Source of the DNA: Geodermatophilus dictyosporus | Lineage (GTDB): Bacteria; Actinomycetota; Actinomycetes; Mycobacteriales; Geodermatophilaceae | Assembly: GCF_900115505.1 (NCBI RefSeq) | Contig: NZ_FOWQ01000002.1 | Location: 186,001-250,000 of the forward strand | Length of the DNA stretch: 64,000 nt | Reading direction: 5' to 3' | Part shown: piece by piece, positions 19,956 to 28,795 of the stretch | How positions within the stretch are numbered: the first letter of the stretch is position 1 | Layout of the letters: each line of letters begins with the position of its first letter | Notes under the pieces: model-generated | The model's database searches: none | The model's input: only the letters and a program-made list of their open reading frames with translations | Told to the model about the DNA's origin: nothing | Translations under genes and position numbers: made by a program

Positions 19956-20738
19956 TCAGTGGTCGTCCGCGTACACCTCGGCGATGTAGACCGAGGCGAG
20001 CAGGATGAAGACGTAGGCCTGCAGGAACGCGATCAGGATCTCGAACGCGGTGAACAGGAAGAACATCAGGAAGGCCGGCAGCGACACCAGCTTCAGCAGG
20101 CCCTCGCCGTGCAGCAGCAGGTACTCCCCGCCCAGGGCGAAGAGCAGCAGCAGGATGTGGCCGGCGAACATGTTGCCGAAGAGCCGCAGCGTCAGCGTCA
20201 CCGGACGGGTGATGAGGAAGGTGACCAGCTCGAGGAGGAACACCACCGGCACGACCCAGAACGGCAGGCCGCTGGGCACCAGGTTCCTCAGGAAGCCACC
20301 GAGGCCGCGCCGCCGGACGCCGGCCACCAGGTAGACGACGTAGACGCCGAGCGCCAGGGCGAGCGGGAAGCCGATCCGGCTCATCGTCGGGAACTGGACG
20401 GGCGGGACGATGCCCATCAGGTTGTTCAGCAGGATCAGCGTGAAGAGGGTGAACAGCAGCGGCACGTAGGGCCGGAAGTGGGCGCTGCCGATGATGTCGC
20501 GGCCGATGGAGTTGCGGACCAGGCCGTAGACGCCCTCCAGGTAGTACTGCCCACGACCGGGCACCACCGAGAGCCGACGGGTGGCGGCGACCATCACCAC
20601 GGCGAGGACCAGGGTCACCAGCAGCATGACGATCATCGAGCGGGTCACCGCGAAGGCACCGGTGCCGACCAGCGGCTGCCAGAAGTCCGGGGCGCTCGGT
20701 GGGACGAACTCCTCGGCGGCCGACACCATGGTCGTCAC
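19956..20738 (-). CDS. atpB: Fo ATP synthase a subunit
   Basis: A 260-residue polytopic membrane protein with five to six hydrophobic segments. The essential arginine is Arg185 in RPVTLTLRLFGNMFAGH. LNNLMGIVPPVQFPTMSRIGFPLALALG in the middle and LQAYVFILLASVYIAEVYADDH at the C-terminus are typical. It forms the proton half-channels against the c ring. The GTG start at 20738 gives MTTMVSAAEEF; an internal ATG three codons on is possible. Confidence 0.96.
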   Translation of the reverse strand: MTTMVSAAEEFVPPSAPDFWQPLVGTGAFAVTRSMIVMLLVTLVLAVVMVAATRRLSVVPGRGQYYLEGVYGLVRNSIGRDIIGSAHFRPYVPLLFTLFTLILLNNLMGIVPPVQFPTMSRIGFPLALALGVYVVYLVAGVRRRGLGGFLRNLVPSGLPFWVVPVVFLLELVTFLITRPVTLTLRLFGNMFAGHILLLLFALGGEYLLLHGEGLLKLVSLPAFLMFFLFTAFEILIAFLQAYVFILLASVYIAEVYADDH

Positions 20739-20826
20739 TACTCAGCCTCCGTCGTGGACTGCGTCGGGTTGGTGCGTTGCTGCGGACCGGGGAGCAGTCG
20801 CGCGAGACCCGTGGTGCAGGCGCTGC

Positions 20827-21150
20827 TCACGGGCCGTGGACACCGTAACGGACCCAGATGGTGGCGATCGCAGTGGCCATCCCCAGGACCAGTCCCACGG
20901 GGATGATCCACACCTGGTCGAGGGCCTCGCTCAGCCACCACGACGGCAGCCCGAACACGAGCATCGCCGACAGCATCGTGGACAGGGCGTGCCACCCCTG
21001 GTCGAGGTGCGCCCCGGTCACCATCTGCGCGTGCACCGGCGCCGGACGCCGGCCCTCGCCGGTGTCGTGGGCGGGGCCGCCGCCCGTGCCGTCACCCGTG
21101 TCCTCGCCGGGGCGGCCGGCGGCACCGGCGCCGGTCCGGGGGTCGGTCAA
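20827..21150 (-). CDS. AtpZ/AtpI-like small membrane protein
   Basis: About 107 residues: a polar, Gly/Asp-rich N-terminal half, then two membrane helices in HLDQGWHALSTMLSAMLVFGLPSWWLSEALDQVWIIPVGLVLGMATAIATIWVRYG. This two-helix layout with a glycine-rich turn matches the AtpZ/AtpI group found upstream of atpB and thought to help Fo assembly or ion handling. The TTG start at 21150 overlaps the stop of the previous gene (TTGA), which supports it; the frame continues upstream as a shadow. It lies 88 bases before atpB. Confidence 0.7.
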   Translation of the reverse strand: MTDPRTGAGAAGRPGEDTGDGTGGGPAHDTGEGRRPAPVHAQMVTGAHLDQGWHALSTMLSAMLVFGLPSWWLSEALDQVWIIPVGLVLGMATAIATIWVRYGVHGP

Positions 21151-21593
21151 CGCCCCGCCACGGGCGGCGTCGTCGGCTGGTCGTAGATGTAGGTCTTCAC
21201 CCGGGTGAAGGCGAGGATCTCGCCGGTCGTGCCCACCAGCGACACGACGACCGCGGTCACCGCGAAGGCCGTGGGCGAGAGCCACTCCGCGTTGCGGAAG
21301 ACGAGGAGGAAGACCCCCAGCAGGCCGACCTTGAAGAAGTAGCCGACCATCGCGCCCAGGAACATCACCCGCGGGTCCAGTCCGGCCATGCGCCGCAGGA
21401 ACAGGAACGTCGAGGCCGAGCTCAGCAGGACCACGGCGGTGGCCAGTGCGCTGCCCGCGGCACCGAGGCCGCCCTGGACGGCGGTGGAGACGGCGAGCGC
21501 GACCACGCCCGCCGCGGCCGCGGGGACCAGGCCCCCGCGCAACATGGCGGCGTAGGGATCGCGGGGTGCCGTGTTCTGGTCTCCGGAGTGCAC
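21147..21593 (-). CDS. AtpI-like membrane protein, first gene of the atp operon
   Basis: A 148-residue protein with four hydrophobic segments (VPAAAAGVVALAVSTAVQGGLG, LATAVVLLSSASTFLFL, VMFLGAMVGYFFKVGLLGVFLLVF and LSPTAFAVTAVVVSLVGTTGEI). The GAMVGYFFKVGLLGVFL helix pair resembles AtpI family proteins at the head of atp operons (position of Rv1303). AtpI has been proposed to assist c-ring assembly. The GTG start at 21593 lies five bases after a TATCGT -10 box and lacks an RBS, so the operon transcript may be leaderless. Its stop overlaps the start of the AtpZ-like gene. Confidence 0.75.
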   Translation of the reverse strand: MHSGDQNTAPRDPYAAMLRGGLVPAAAAGVVALAVSTAVQGGLGAAGSALATAVVLLSSASTFLFLRRMAGLDPRVMFLGAMVGYFFKVGLLGVFLLVFRNAEWLSPTAFAVTAVVVSLVGTTGEILAFTRVKTYIYDQPTTPPVAGR

Positions 21594-21598
21594 GACTC

Positions 21599-21604
21599 AC
21601 GATA
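21599..21604 (-). promoter_or_regulatory. Candidate -10 box TATCGT for the atp operon
   Basis: On the minus strand TATCGT is followed by GAGTC and then the GTG start of the AtpI-like gene. This spacing fits a leaderless transcript. A good -35 match was not identified. Confidence 0.4.
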
Positions 21605-21682
21605 ACCGCCGCCACCTGGCCCGCAGTCGGTCACGAGTGGGCCGGTCACCGTCCCGGGGCGCCGGGGTCGGTGCCGGAGGGG

Positions 21683-23014
21683 TCAGCGCAGGCCCTGACC
21701 GGCGCCCGCGGCCCGCGGCGCGGCCGTGCCGGGCGGCGGGGTCGGCGGGGAGGCCTCCGACGGGGGCGTCTGCGCGGCGGTGACGCCGCGCTCGGCGGCG
21801 GGCCCCTGCGCGGCGACCGGACCGCGAGTCGCGCCGGGGGTGGCCCGCGCGCTGGGGTGGGCGGCGCGGCTGCGCCGCCGCTGGGCGGCGATCTCCGCCG
21901 CCCGGGCCTCCCGGGCCGTCCGCCGGGTGTGCGGGGCGAGGACGACGACGACGCCCACGACCAGCAGCGCCGCGATCAGCACGAGCAGCTCCGCCTTGCC
22001 GCCGGTCACCGACAGGGCCACCGCACCGAAGGACAGCAGGGCCGCCCAGAAGTACATCGTGAGCACCGCGCGGCGGTGCGAGTGGCCGATCGCCAGCAGC
22101 CGGTGGTGCAGGTGCATCTTGTCCGGGGAGAACGGCGACTGGCCGCGCCGGGTCCGGCGGACGACGGCCAGCACCAGGTCGATGAACGGGATGAAGAGCA
22201 CCGCCACCGGCACCAGCAGGGGCAGCGCCAGGGGCAGCAGGCTGGCCGCCGAGTCGAAGGACTGGGCGTCGACGCGGCCGGTGGCGCTCACGGCGGCCGC
22301 CGACAGCATCAGCCCGACCAGCATCGACCCCGAGTCGCCCATGAAGATCCGGGCCGGGCTGAAGTTGTGCGGCAGGAACCCCAGGCAGGCACCGGCGAGC
22401 ACGGCGGTCACCAGGGCGGGGGCGCTGGCGACGTCGTCGTAGCCGACCCGGCTGAGGTTGTAGCTGTAGGCGAAGAAGGCCAGCGCGGCGATCGCCGAGA
22501 CGCCGGCGGCCAGCCCGTCGAGGCCGTCGATGAAGTTGAGCGCGTTGACGGTGAGGACGGTCAGCAGGATGGTCAGCGGCACGCCGACGTCCGGGCCGAA
22601 CGAGATGGTGCCGATGTCGGCCACCGGCACGAACAGGAACGCCAGCTGGACGCCGACGAGCACCATGACGCCGGCCGCGGCGATCTGGCCGGTGAGCTTG
22701 GTGAGCGCGTCGAGGCCGAACTTGTCATCGAGCACGCCGAGCAGGCAGATGAGCCCGCCGGCGACGAGGACGGCGGCGGTCTGCGAGTCGTCGAAGGTGC
22801 GCTGCAGCGCGGGCAGCCTGGTGGCCACCATGATCGCCGCGGCCACGCCGAGGTACATGGCCACGCCGCCGCCGCGCGGGGTCGGGATGACGTGCACGTC
22901 GCGCTCGCGGGGCGCGGCCATCATCCGCAGCCGCACCGCGGCGAGCCGCACGACCGGGGTGGCCAGGAAGGTGACCAGCCCGGCGGTCAGCAGGACCACG
23001 GCGTACTCGCGCAC
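21683..23014 (-). CDS. wecA: WecA-type polyprenyl-phosphate GlcNAc-1-phosphate transferase
   Basis: A 443-residue polytopic membrane enzyme of the MraY/WecA family. The hallmarks are HVIPTPRGGG (41-50), the Asp pair in GVLDDKFG (96-98), NALNFIDGLDGLAAG (157-171) and the cytoplasmic HLHHRLL (301-307). It transfers GlcNAc-1-phosphate to decaprenyl phosphate, the first lipid-linked step of arabinogalactan or other envelope glycan synthesis. The C-terminal 75 residues are a disordered Ala/Pro/Arg-rich tail. It lies between sua5 and the atp operon, the same place as rfe (Rv1302) in M. tuberculosis. Confidence 0.93.
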   Translation of the reverse strand: MREYAVVLLTAGLVTFLATPVVRLAAVRLRMMAAPRERDVHVIPTPRGGGVAMYLGVAAAIMVATRLPALQRTFDDSQTAAVLVAGGLICLLGVLDDKFGLDALTKLTGQIAAAGVMVLVGVQLAFLFVPVADIGTISFGPDVGVPLTILLTVLTVNALNFIDGLDGLAAGVSAIAALAFFAYSYNLSRVGYDDVASAPALVTAVLAGACLGFLPHNFSPARIFMGDSGSMLVGLMLSAAAVSATGRVDAQSFDSAASLLPLALPLLVPVAVLFIPFIDLVLAVVRRTRRGQSPFSPDKMHLHHRLLAIGHSHRRAVLTMYFWAALLSFGAVALSVTGGKAELLVLIAALLVVGVVVVLAPHTRRTAREARAAEIAAQRRRSRAAHPSARATPGATRGPVAAQGPAAERGVTAAQTPPSEASPPTPPPGTAAPRAAGAGQGLR

Positions 23015-23148
23015 GGATCAGCCTCGGCGGGGACCGGCGGAGGTGCTCATCGCGACGGTGCTCCCGGGGCCAGACGACAAGACGTTCGGCCCCACGGTAT
23101 CGCCCCCACCTGGCACCGAGCAGGACCGCGAGCGACCGGGTCCCGCCG

Positions 23149-23790
23149 TCAGTCCGTGAGGTCGGGCACGACCTCGCGCAGCCGGTCGACCGGCACCGCG
23201 CCGACGCGCAGCACCCGCGGCACCGGGCCCGTGCAGTCGACGATGGTGCTCGGGGCCGCCCCGGCGCGGGGTCCGCCGTCGAGGACCACCGCCGCGCGCT
23301 CGCCGAGCTGGGCGAGCGCCTCCTGCGCCGTCGTCGCGGCCGGCCGGCCGGAGCGGTTGGCGCTGGAGACCGCCAGCGGACCGGTGCGGCGCAGCAGGTC
23401 GCGGGCGACGTCGTCGTCGGGGAGGCGGACGGCGACGGTGCCCTCGGCGTCCCCGAGGTCCCAGGCCAGCGACGGCGCGTGCTCGACCACCAGGGTCAGC
23501 CCGCCGGGCCAGAACGCCTCGGCGAGCCGCGAGGCGACCGGCGGCACGCTCAGCGTCAGCCCGCCCAGCGTCGAGGCCTCGCCGATGAGCACGGGCACCG
23601 GCATGGCCCGGCCGCGGTTCTTGGCGGCGAGCAGCCCGGCGACCGCGGCGGGTGAGAACGCGTCGGCGCCCACGCCGTAGACGGTGTCGGTGGGCAGCAG
23701 GACGAGCTGTCCGCGGGCGATCGCCGCGGCGGCGGCGTCCAGACCCGCGGCGCGCGCCTCCGGGTCGGTGCAGTCGTACAGGTCGGCCAC
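23149..23790 (-). CDS. sua5: L-threonylcarbamoyladenylate synthase (Sua5/YrdC family)
   Basis: A 213-residue YrdC-fold protein. It makes threonylcarbamoyl-AMP from threonine, bicarbonate and ATP for t6A37 formation in ANN-decoding tRNAs. The segment [19 protein letters not shown] binds nucleotide; [14 protein letters not shown] and [21 protein letters not shown] are family signatures. The short length corresponds to a YrdC domain with little extra C-terminal sequence. The GTG start is six bases beyond the prmC stop, so both are probably in one operon serving translation. Confidence 0.94.
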   Translation of the reverse strand: MADLYDCTDPEARAAGLDAAAAAIARGQLVLLPTDTVYGVGADAFSPAAVAGLLAAKNRGRAMPVPVLIGEASTLGGLTLSVPPVASRLAEAFWPGGLTLVVEHAPSLAWDLGDAEGTVAVRLPDDDVARDLLRRTGPLAVSSANRSGRPAATTAQEALAQLGERAAVVLDGGPRAGAAPSTIVDCTGPVPRVLRVGAVPVDRLREVVPDLTD

Positions 23791-23796
23791 GAGGGG

Positions 23797-24660
23797 TCAG
23801 TCTCGCGCGGCCCGGCGGGCGGTGGTGAAGCGGGGGCGCCCGGCCAGGTCGGGGTGGTCGGCGACGTCGCCGAACGCGCCGTGCGCCCGCACCAGCGCGG
23901 GCAGCGCGCCGCCCTGCTGGTCGGCGTGCTCGATGCCGAGCGCGCCGCCGTCGCGCAGCAGCCGCGCGGCGGTGCGCAGCAGCCCGCGGACGACGTCGAG
24001 GCCGTCGGGACCGCCCCACAGCGCCAGCGGCGGGTCGTGGTCGGCGACCTCCCGGGGCACGCGGGCGCCGTCGGGCACGTAGGGCGGGTTGGAGACGACG
24101 AGGTCGACGGTGCCGTCGAGGCCGGTCAGCAGGCCCGCGTCGGTCATGTCGCCGGCCAGCACGGTCACCGGCCGGTCGCCGACGCCGGCGCGCAGCACGG
24201 CGTTGTGCCGGGTCCACTCCAGGGCCTGCGGGTCGCGCTCGACGGCGGTGACGCGCGCGCCGGCGTGCTCGTGCGCGATCGACAGCGCGATGGCGCCCGA
24301 CCCGCTGCCCAGGTCGACGACGACCGGCTCGGGGACGCCGGCCAGCCGCCCGAGCGCCCACTCGACGAGCTGCTCGGTCTCCGGGCGGGGCACGAACACA
24401 CCGGGGCCGACGGCGAGCTCGAGGTGGCGGAAGGGCGCCCGGCCGGTGAGGTGCTGCAGCGGCACCCGTTGCGCCCGCTGGTCGAGCAGCGCGGCGAAGC
24501 GGGCGGCGACGTCGTCGTCCACGTCGTCGAGGGTGAGCAGCGCGGTGCGCGGGCGGCCGAGGGCGTGGGCGAGCAGCAGCTCGGCGTCCACGCGCGGGGA
24601 CCCGACGCCGGCCGCGGCCAGCCGCCGCGCGGCGTCGGTCAGCAGCGCCCGGGGGTTCAG
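23797..24660 (-). CDS. prmC: Release factor glutamine N5-methyltransferase, probable CTG start
   Basis: About 287 residues. The N-terminal helical domain (about 1-85) includes [15 protein letters not shown]; the SAM-binding Rossmann domain has [16 protein letters not shown] and the signature SNPPYVPDG that binds the target glutamine. It methylates the Gln of the GGQ motif in RF1 and RF2. No ATG, GTG or TTG is available at the expected position; the natural first residues ([13 protein letters not shown]) are preceded by CTG, which overlaps the prfA stop as CTGA. I infer a CTG start at 24660. The long upstream frame is a shadow of prfA. Confidence 0.9.
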   Translation of the reverse strand: MNPRALLTDAARRLAAAGVGSPRVDAELLLAHALGRPRTALLTLDDVDDDVAARFAALLDQRAQRVPLQHLTGRAPFRHLELAVGPGVFVPRPETEQLVEWALGRLAGVPEPVVVDLGSGSGAIALSIAHEHAGARVTAVERDPQALEWTRHNAVLRAGVGDRPVTVLAGDMTDAGLLTGLDGTVDLVVSNPPYVPDGARVPREVADHDPPLALWGGPDGLDVVRGLLRTAARLLRDGGALGIEHADQQGGALPALVRAHGAFGDVADHPDLAGRPRFTTARRAARD

Positions 24661-25736
24661 GAGCCGGCCGCCAGCAGCTCGGCGGTGTGCGCGCGGGTGA
24701 GCGCGTCGATGACCGGGTCGAGCTCGCCGTCGAGCACGGCGTCGAGGTTGTGCGCCTTGAAGCCCACCCGGTGGTCGGAGATGCGGCTCTCCGGGAAGTT
24801 GTAGGTGCGCACCCGCTCGCTGCGGTCGACGGTGCGCACCTGGCTGCGCCGCTGGTCGCTGGCGGTGGCCGCGGCCTCCTCGCGGGCCGCGGCCAGCAGC
24901 CGGGAGCGCAGCACGCGCAGCGCCGACTCCCGGTTCTGCAGCTGGCTCTTCTCGTTCTGCGAGCTGACCACGATGCCGGTGGGCAGGTGGGTGATGCGCA
25001 CGGCGGAGTCGGTGGTGTTCACGCTCTGCCCGCCGGGCCCCGACGAGCGGAAGACGTCGATGCGCAGGTCGTTCGGGTCGACGGTGACGTCGACCTCCTC
25101 GGCCTCGGGCAGCACCAGGACGCCGACGGCGGAGGTGTGGATGCGGCCCTGCGACTCGGTGACCGGTACCCGCTGCACGCGGTGCACGCCGCCCTCGAAC
25201 TTCAGCCGCGACCAGATGCCCTCGTCGGTGCGGGACTTCACCGCGATCGAGACGTCCTTGTAGCCGCCGAGCTCGGCGGGGACGGCGTCGAGCACCTCGG
25301 TGGCCCAGCCCCGCCGCTCGGCGTAGCGCAGGTACATGCGCAGCAGGTCGCCGGCGAACAGCGCCGACTCCGCGCCGCCCTCCCCCGCCTTGATCTCGAG
25401 GATGACGTCCTTGTCGTCGTCGGGGTCCTCGGGCAACAGCAAGGAGCGCAGCCGGTCGGTCAGCTCCTCGATGCGCGTCTCGAGGCCGCGGGCCTCCTCG
25501 GCGAAGGAGGGGTCCTCGGCGGCCAGCTCGCGGGCGGCGGCCAGGTCGTCGCGGGCGGCGTCCAGCGCCCGCGCCGTCTCCACGAGGGGCGCGAGCTGCG
25601 CGTAGCGGCGGCCCAGCCGGCGGGCGCGGGCCTGGTCGGCGTGCACCGCGGGGTCGGCGAGCTCGGTCTCCAGCGCGGCGTGCTCCTCGAGCAGCCCGCC
25701 CAGCCGGTCGGGCGCGGTGTCGGTGGGGCTGCTCAT
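24657..25736 (-). CDS. prfA: Peptide chain release factor 1
   Basis: A 359-residue class I release factor reading UAA and UAG. The codon-recognition motif PVT is at 191-193 in [13 protein letters not shown], and the peptidyl-hydrolysis motif GGQ is at 235-237 in [14 protein letters not shown]. The N-terminal coiled-coil domain 1 and the [18 protein letters not shown] segment complete the family pattern. The ATG at 25736 ([12 protein letters not shown]) was preferred to 25769. Its substrate relation to the next gene, prmC, explains the gene pair. Confidence 0.96.
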   Translation of the reverse strand: MSSPTDTAPDRLGGLLEEHAALETELADPAVHADQARARRLGRRYAQLAPLVETARALDAARDDLAAARELAAEDPSFAEEARGLETRIEELTDRLRSLLLPEDPDDDKDVILEIKAGEGGAESALFAGDLLRMYLRYAERRGWATEVLDAVPAELGGYKDVSIAVKSRTDEGIWSRLKFEGGVHRVQRVPVTESQGRIHTSAVGVLVLPEAEEVDVTVDPNDLRIDVFRSSGPGGQSVNTTDSAVRITHLPTGIVVSSQNEKSQLQNRESALRVLRSRLLAAAREEAAATASDQRRSQVRTVDRSERVRTYNFPESRISDHRVGFKAHNLDAVLDGELDPVIDALTRAHTAELLAAGS

Positions 25737-25765
25737 CTGGGACCTCTCGGGCGGGACGGTGCGGT

Positions 25766-25783
25766 GCACTTCCGCGGAAGTGC
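25766..25783. repeat. 18-bp perfect palindrome upstream of prfA
   Basis: The sequence gcacttccgcggaagtgc is its own reverse complement and lies 30 bases upstream of the prfA start, between the rpmE terminator and prfA. It could be a protein-binding site or the base of a leader hairpin. Confidence 0.6.
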
Positions 25784-25806
25784 CCGGTGGGGCGGGGCGG
25801 ACACGA

Positions 25807-25847
25807 CGACGGCGCCCGCCCCACGCGAGGTGGGACGGGCGCCGTCG
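25807..25847 (-). terminator. Hairpin after rpmE
   Basis: Arms 25807-25824 and 25830-25847 pair over 18 positions with one mismatch and a five-base loop. The hairpin starts seven bases after the rpmE stop, the position of an intrinsic terminator or attenuator before prfA. Confidence 0.65.
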
Positions 25848-25853
25848 GGGGGA

Positions 25854-26078
25854 CTACTTGCCGGCGTTCGCGCCGCGCTTGCCGAACCGCTTCTCGAAGC
25901 GGGCCACGCGGCCACCGGTGTCGAGGATGCGCTGCTTGCCGGTGTAGAAGGGGTGGCAGGCCGAGCAGGTCTCGACGGTCAGCTGGCCGCTGGGCGCGGT
26001 GCTGCGGGTGGTGAAGGTGTTCCCACACCCGCAGGTGACCGTGGTGGTGTGGTAGTCGGGGTGGATACCGGGCTTCAT
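25854..26078 (-). CDS. rpmE: 50S ribosomal protein L31 (zinc form)
   Basis: A 74-residue L31 protein starting [22 protein letters not shown]. The zinc-binding Cys residues (CGC, then CSACHPF) are intact, so this is the C+ form that can be replaced by a zinc-free paralogue during zinc limitation. The C-terminus [17 protein letters not shown] is basic for rRNA contact. The ATG is preceded by ggaagagg on the minus strand. It lies between rho and prfA, the usual actinobacterial order. Confidence 0.96.
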   Translation of the reverse strand: MKPGIHPDYHTTTVTCGCGNTFTTRSTAPSGQLTVETCSACHPFYTGKQRILDTGGRVARFEKRFGKRGANAGK

Positions 26079-26218
26079 GATGCGGGCCTCTTCCGGGGAC
26101 GTCTCGGTGCTGTCTGTCTGAACGCGGGCCACCGGCCGGTCATTCCGACCGGCCGCGCGGCCACGGCGCGGGGGCTCGGCCGTCGAGTGTCCCAGACGGC
26201 CGGGCCCCGCTGCCCTGG

Positions 26219-26282
26219 TGGCCCCGCTGCGAGGTCCCACCGCGAGCGTGCGAGCGGTGGGGGCAGCAGGGTCCCTTCCTCA
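26219..26282. repeat. Stem-loop element copy C, after rho
   Basis: The inner stem is cccaccgc with gcggtggg around the loop gagcgtgcga. At the position that is G.T in copies A, B, D and F this copy has an A-T pair. The outer arms are ccccgctgc and gcagcaggg with one mismatch, and the tail ggtcccttcctca ends on the rho stop codon. A second partial arm (ggccccgctgcc) lies just upstream near 26204. Confidence 0.75.
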
Positions 26283-28547
26283 GTCCCGCTCGGGGCCCAG
26301 CGTCGTCTTCTGGATCTGCATGAGGAACTCGATGTTGTTGCGCGTCTTGCGCAGCTTGTCGAGCAGCAGCTCCAGCGCCTGCTGCGGCTCGAGCGCGGCG
26401 AGCACCCGGCGCAGCTTGATGACGATGGCCAGCTCGTCGGGCGAGAGGAGGATCTCCTCCTTGCGCGTGCCCGACGCGTTGACGTCGACCGCCGGGAAGA
26501 CCCGCTTGTCCGCCAGCCGGCGGTCGAGCTTGATCTCCGCGTTCCCCGTGCCCTTGAACTCCTCGAAGATGACCGTGTCCATCGTCGACCCGGTCTCGAC
26601 CAGCGCCGAGGCGAGGATGGTCAGCGAGCCGCCGTTCTCGATGTTGCGGGCGGCGCCGAGGAAGCGCTTGGGCGGGTAGAGCGCGGTGGAGTCGACACCA
26701 CCGGAGAGGATGCGCCCGCTGGCGGGCGCGGCCAGGTTGTAGGCGCGGCCCAGTCGGGTGATCGAGTCCAGCAGGACGACGACGTCGTGGCCCATCTCGA
26801 CCAGGCGCTTGGCGCGCTCGATCGACAGCTCGGCGACCGTGGTGTGGTCCGACGGCGGCCGGTCGAAGGTCGAGGCGATGACCTCGCCCTTCACCGACCG
26901 CTGCATGTCGGTGACCTCCTCGGGCCGCTCGTCGACGAGGACGACCATGAGGTGGCACTCGGGGTTGTTCGTGGTGATCGCGTTGGCGATCGCCTGCAGC
27001 ACCATCGTCTTGCCGGCCTTGGGCGGCGAGACGATGAGGGCGCGCTGCCCCTTGCCGATCGGCATGACCAGGTCGATGACCCGGGTGGTCAGCTGGTGCG
27101 GCTCGGTCTCCAGCCGCAGGCGCTCCTGCGGGTAGAGCGGCGTCAGCTTGGTGAACTCCGGCCGGTTGCGGGCCTGCTCGGGGTCCAGGCCGTTGACCGA
27201 GTCGAGGCGGACCAGCGCGTTGTACTTGTCCTTGCGCTCGCCCTCGCGCGGCTGCCGGACGGCGCCGGTGATGGCGTCGCCGCGGCGCAGGCCGTGCCGG
27301 CGCACCTGGGACAGCGACACGTAGACGTCGTTCGGCCCGGTCAGGTAGCCCGACGTGCGGACGAAGGCGTAGTTGTCGAGGACGTCGAGGATGCCGGCCA
27401 CGGGCAGCAGGACGTCGTCCTCGCTGACGGTGGGCTCGGTCGGCTGGTCGAAGCGCTCCCGGCCGTTGCGGCGGTTGCGGTCGCGGTAGCGGCGGCCGCG
27501 GCGGCCGCGGCCGCCCTCGAAGTCGTCGTCGTCCTCGTCGGTGCGGTCGTCGGTGCGGTTGCGGTCGTCGGTCCGGCCGCGCTCGTCGGTGCGGTTGCGC
27601 TCGTCGGTGCGGTTGCGCTCGTCGGTGCGGTTGCGCTCGGTGCGGTCCGGCCGGCCACCGCGGTCGGTGCGCTCGCCGCGGTCGGGGACGCGGTTGCCGT
27701 CCCGGGTGCCCTCGCGGCCGCCGTCCCGGTTGCCGTCGCGGCCGCCGTCGCGGCTGCGCTCGCCGTCGCGGTTGCCGTCCCGACCGCGCTCGGCGCGCTC
27801 GCCGTCGCGGGCGGTGCCGTTGCCGTCGCGGGTCCGCTCGGCGCGCTCGCCGTCGCGGTTGTCCCGGCCGTCGCGGGTGCGGGTGCGGTCGCGGCGCGGG
27901 CGGTCGCCCTCGGTGGGGTCACCCTCGCTGCGCTCGCCGTCGGTGCGCTCACCGTCGGTGCGCTCGTCCTCGGTGCGCTCGGCGGGCGGGGTGGTGACGG
28001 GGCCGCCGTTGGCGCCTCCGCTGACGGGGGCCTCGAGCGGCGCGGCGGTCGCGGCGACGCCGCGCGCGGCGGGCGCGCCGGAGTCCTCGGCGGCCGGCGC
28101 GCCGGCGGGACGGCTGGCGGCGCGGCGGCGGCGCGGCGCGCTCCCGGCGCCGTCGGCGGCCGGGGTGGTCAGGGGGCCGCCGTTGGCGCCTCCGCTGACG
28201 GGGGCCTCGAGCGGCGCGGCGGTGGCGGCGACGCCGCGCGCGGCGGGCGCGCCGGAGTCCTCGGCGGCCAGCGCGCCGGCGGCCGGGGCACCGGGGGCCG
28301 GGGCACCGCCGCCCTGCTCACCGCCGACCTGGCGGGCGGAGATGGCGGCGACGAGGTCGCCCTTGCGCATGCGGCCGGTGCCGGAGATGCCCAGCTCGGA
28401 CGCGAGCCGCTGGAGCTCGGGGAGCAGCATCCCGGCCAGCCCGCTGCCGCGGCGGCGCGACCGGCCCGCCGTCCCCGGAGCAGCAGGTGCCTCACCCGCG
28501 GCGCCCTCGGGGGCACCGACGGTGGTGAGGTCGGTGGTTTCGCTCAC
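26280..28547 (-). CDS. rho: Transcription termination factor Rho with large Arg/Asp/Gly-rich insert
   Basis: A 755-residue Rho (E. coli 419). The N-terminal helix bundle [17 protein letters not shown] is followed by an insert of about 300 residues: Ala/Pro-rich with a 34-residue duplicated block (96-129 and 154-187), then many RDG, RTDER and RAER repeats (about 190-350). The RNA-binding fold begins near 378 ([24 protein letters not shown]), and the ATPase core carries the P-loop SPPKAGKT (507-514) and [16 protein letters not shown]. Rho unwinds RNA to end transcription; long inserts of this kind in Actinobacteria bind extra RNA and aid termination on structured transcripts. A sigma70-like promoter lies 190 bases upstream. 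Confidence 0.96.
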   Translation of the reverse strand: MSETTDLTTVGAPEGAAGEAPAAPGTAGRSRRRGSGLAGMLLPELQRLASELGISGTGRMRKGDLVAAISARQVGGEQGGGAPAPGAPAAGALAAEDSGAPAARGVAATAAPLEAPVSGGANGGPLTTPAADGAGSAPRRRRAASRPAGAPAAEDSGAPAARGVAATAAPLEAPVSGGANGGPVTTPPAERTEDERTDGERTDGERSEGDPTEGDRPRRDRTRTRDGRDNRDGERAERTRDGNGTARDGERAERGRDGNRDGERSRDGGRDGNRDGGREGTRDGNRVPDRGERTDRGGRPDRTERNRTDERNRTDERNRTDERGRTDDRNRTDDRTDEDDDDFEGGRGRRGRRYRDRNRRNGRERFDQPTEPTVSEDDVLLPVAGILDVLDNYAFVRTSGYLTGPNDVYVSLSQVRRHGLRRGDAITGAVRQPREGERKDKYNALVRLDSVNGLDPEQARNRPEFTKLTPLYPQERLRLETEPHQLTTRVIDLVMPIGKGQRALIVSPPKAGKTMVLQAIANAITTNNPECHLMVVLVDERPEEVTDMQRSVKGEVIASTFDRPPSDHTTVAELSIERAKRLVEMGHDVVVLLDSITRLGRAYNLAAPASGRILSGGVDSTALYPPKRFLGAARNIENGGSLTILASALVETGSTMDTVIFEEFKGTGNAEIKLDRRLADKRVFPAVDVNASGTRKEEILLSPDELAIVIKLRRVLAALEPQQALELLLDKLRKTRNNIEFLMQIQKTTLGPERD
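28001..28282. repeat. Intragenic 174-bp-period duplication in rho
   Basis: Bases 28001-28108 and 28175-28282 are nearly identical (over 100 bases, few differences), spaced 174 bases apart, exactly 58 codons. They encode the repeated block ending in [11 protein letters not shown]. The close identity at DNA level implies a recent duplication or continuing gene conversion. Confidence 0.85.
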
Positions 28548-28739
28548 GTACAGGTCCTTCCCTGCGGTGACCTGCGCCTACCAGCGCAGGGGGTGACCCG
28601 ACGGCTGCCCGTCCGGCCGGTGTGGCGGGACAGCAGGACAGACCGCGGATCGAGTGGGTGCGGGACGGATCGGCGCCGACGGTGAGAACGTCTGCAACGC
28701 CCCGCGCGAGGCTCGCCCGAGAAGGACGGCTACGCCCGA

Positions 28740-28768
28740 AGACTAGACTCGCCCCACGACCGGGACAA
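28740..28768 (-). promoter_or_regulatory. Sigma70-like promoter for rho
   Basis: On the minus strand TTGTCC (28763-28768) and TAGTCT (28740-28745) are separated by exactly 17 bases. The predicted start near 28733 gives an unusually long leader of about 185 bases before the rho ATG, room for autoregulation by Rho-dependent attenuation. Nothing else was seen in 28548-28795. Confidence 0.6.
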
Positions 28769-28795
28769 CACCGCTGGCTCGCAGTGTGTTCCTCG

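Noticed and set aside
26079-26218. Cobalamin or other riboswitch considered upstream of rpmE and elsewhere in large gaps
   Set aside because: No conserved riboswitch core was recognisable by eye; only small inverted repeats were found.
27540-27980. Direct repeats in this region considered as a CRISPR array
   Set aside because: They are short in-frame codon repeats for RTDER/RDGNR inside rho, with no spacers of constant length and no cas genes.
24687-28685. A 1332-codon plus-strand open frame opposite prfA, rpmE and rho
   Set aside because: It is antisense to well-supported genes, Val/Ala/Gly-rich with no domain, and explained by the lack of AT-rich stop codons in high-GC DNA.
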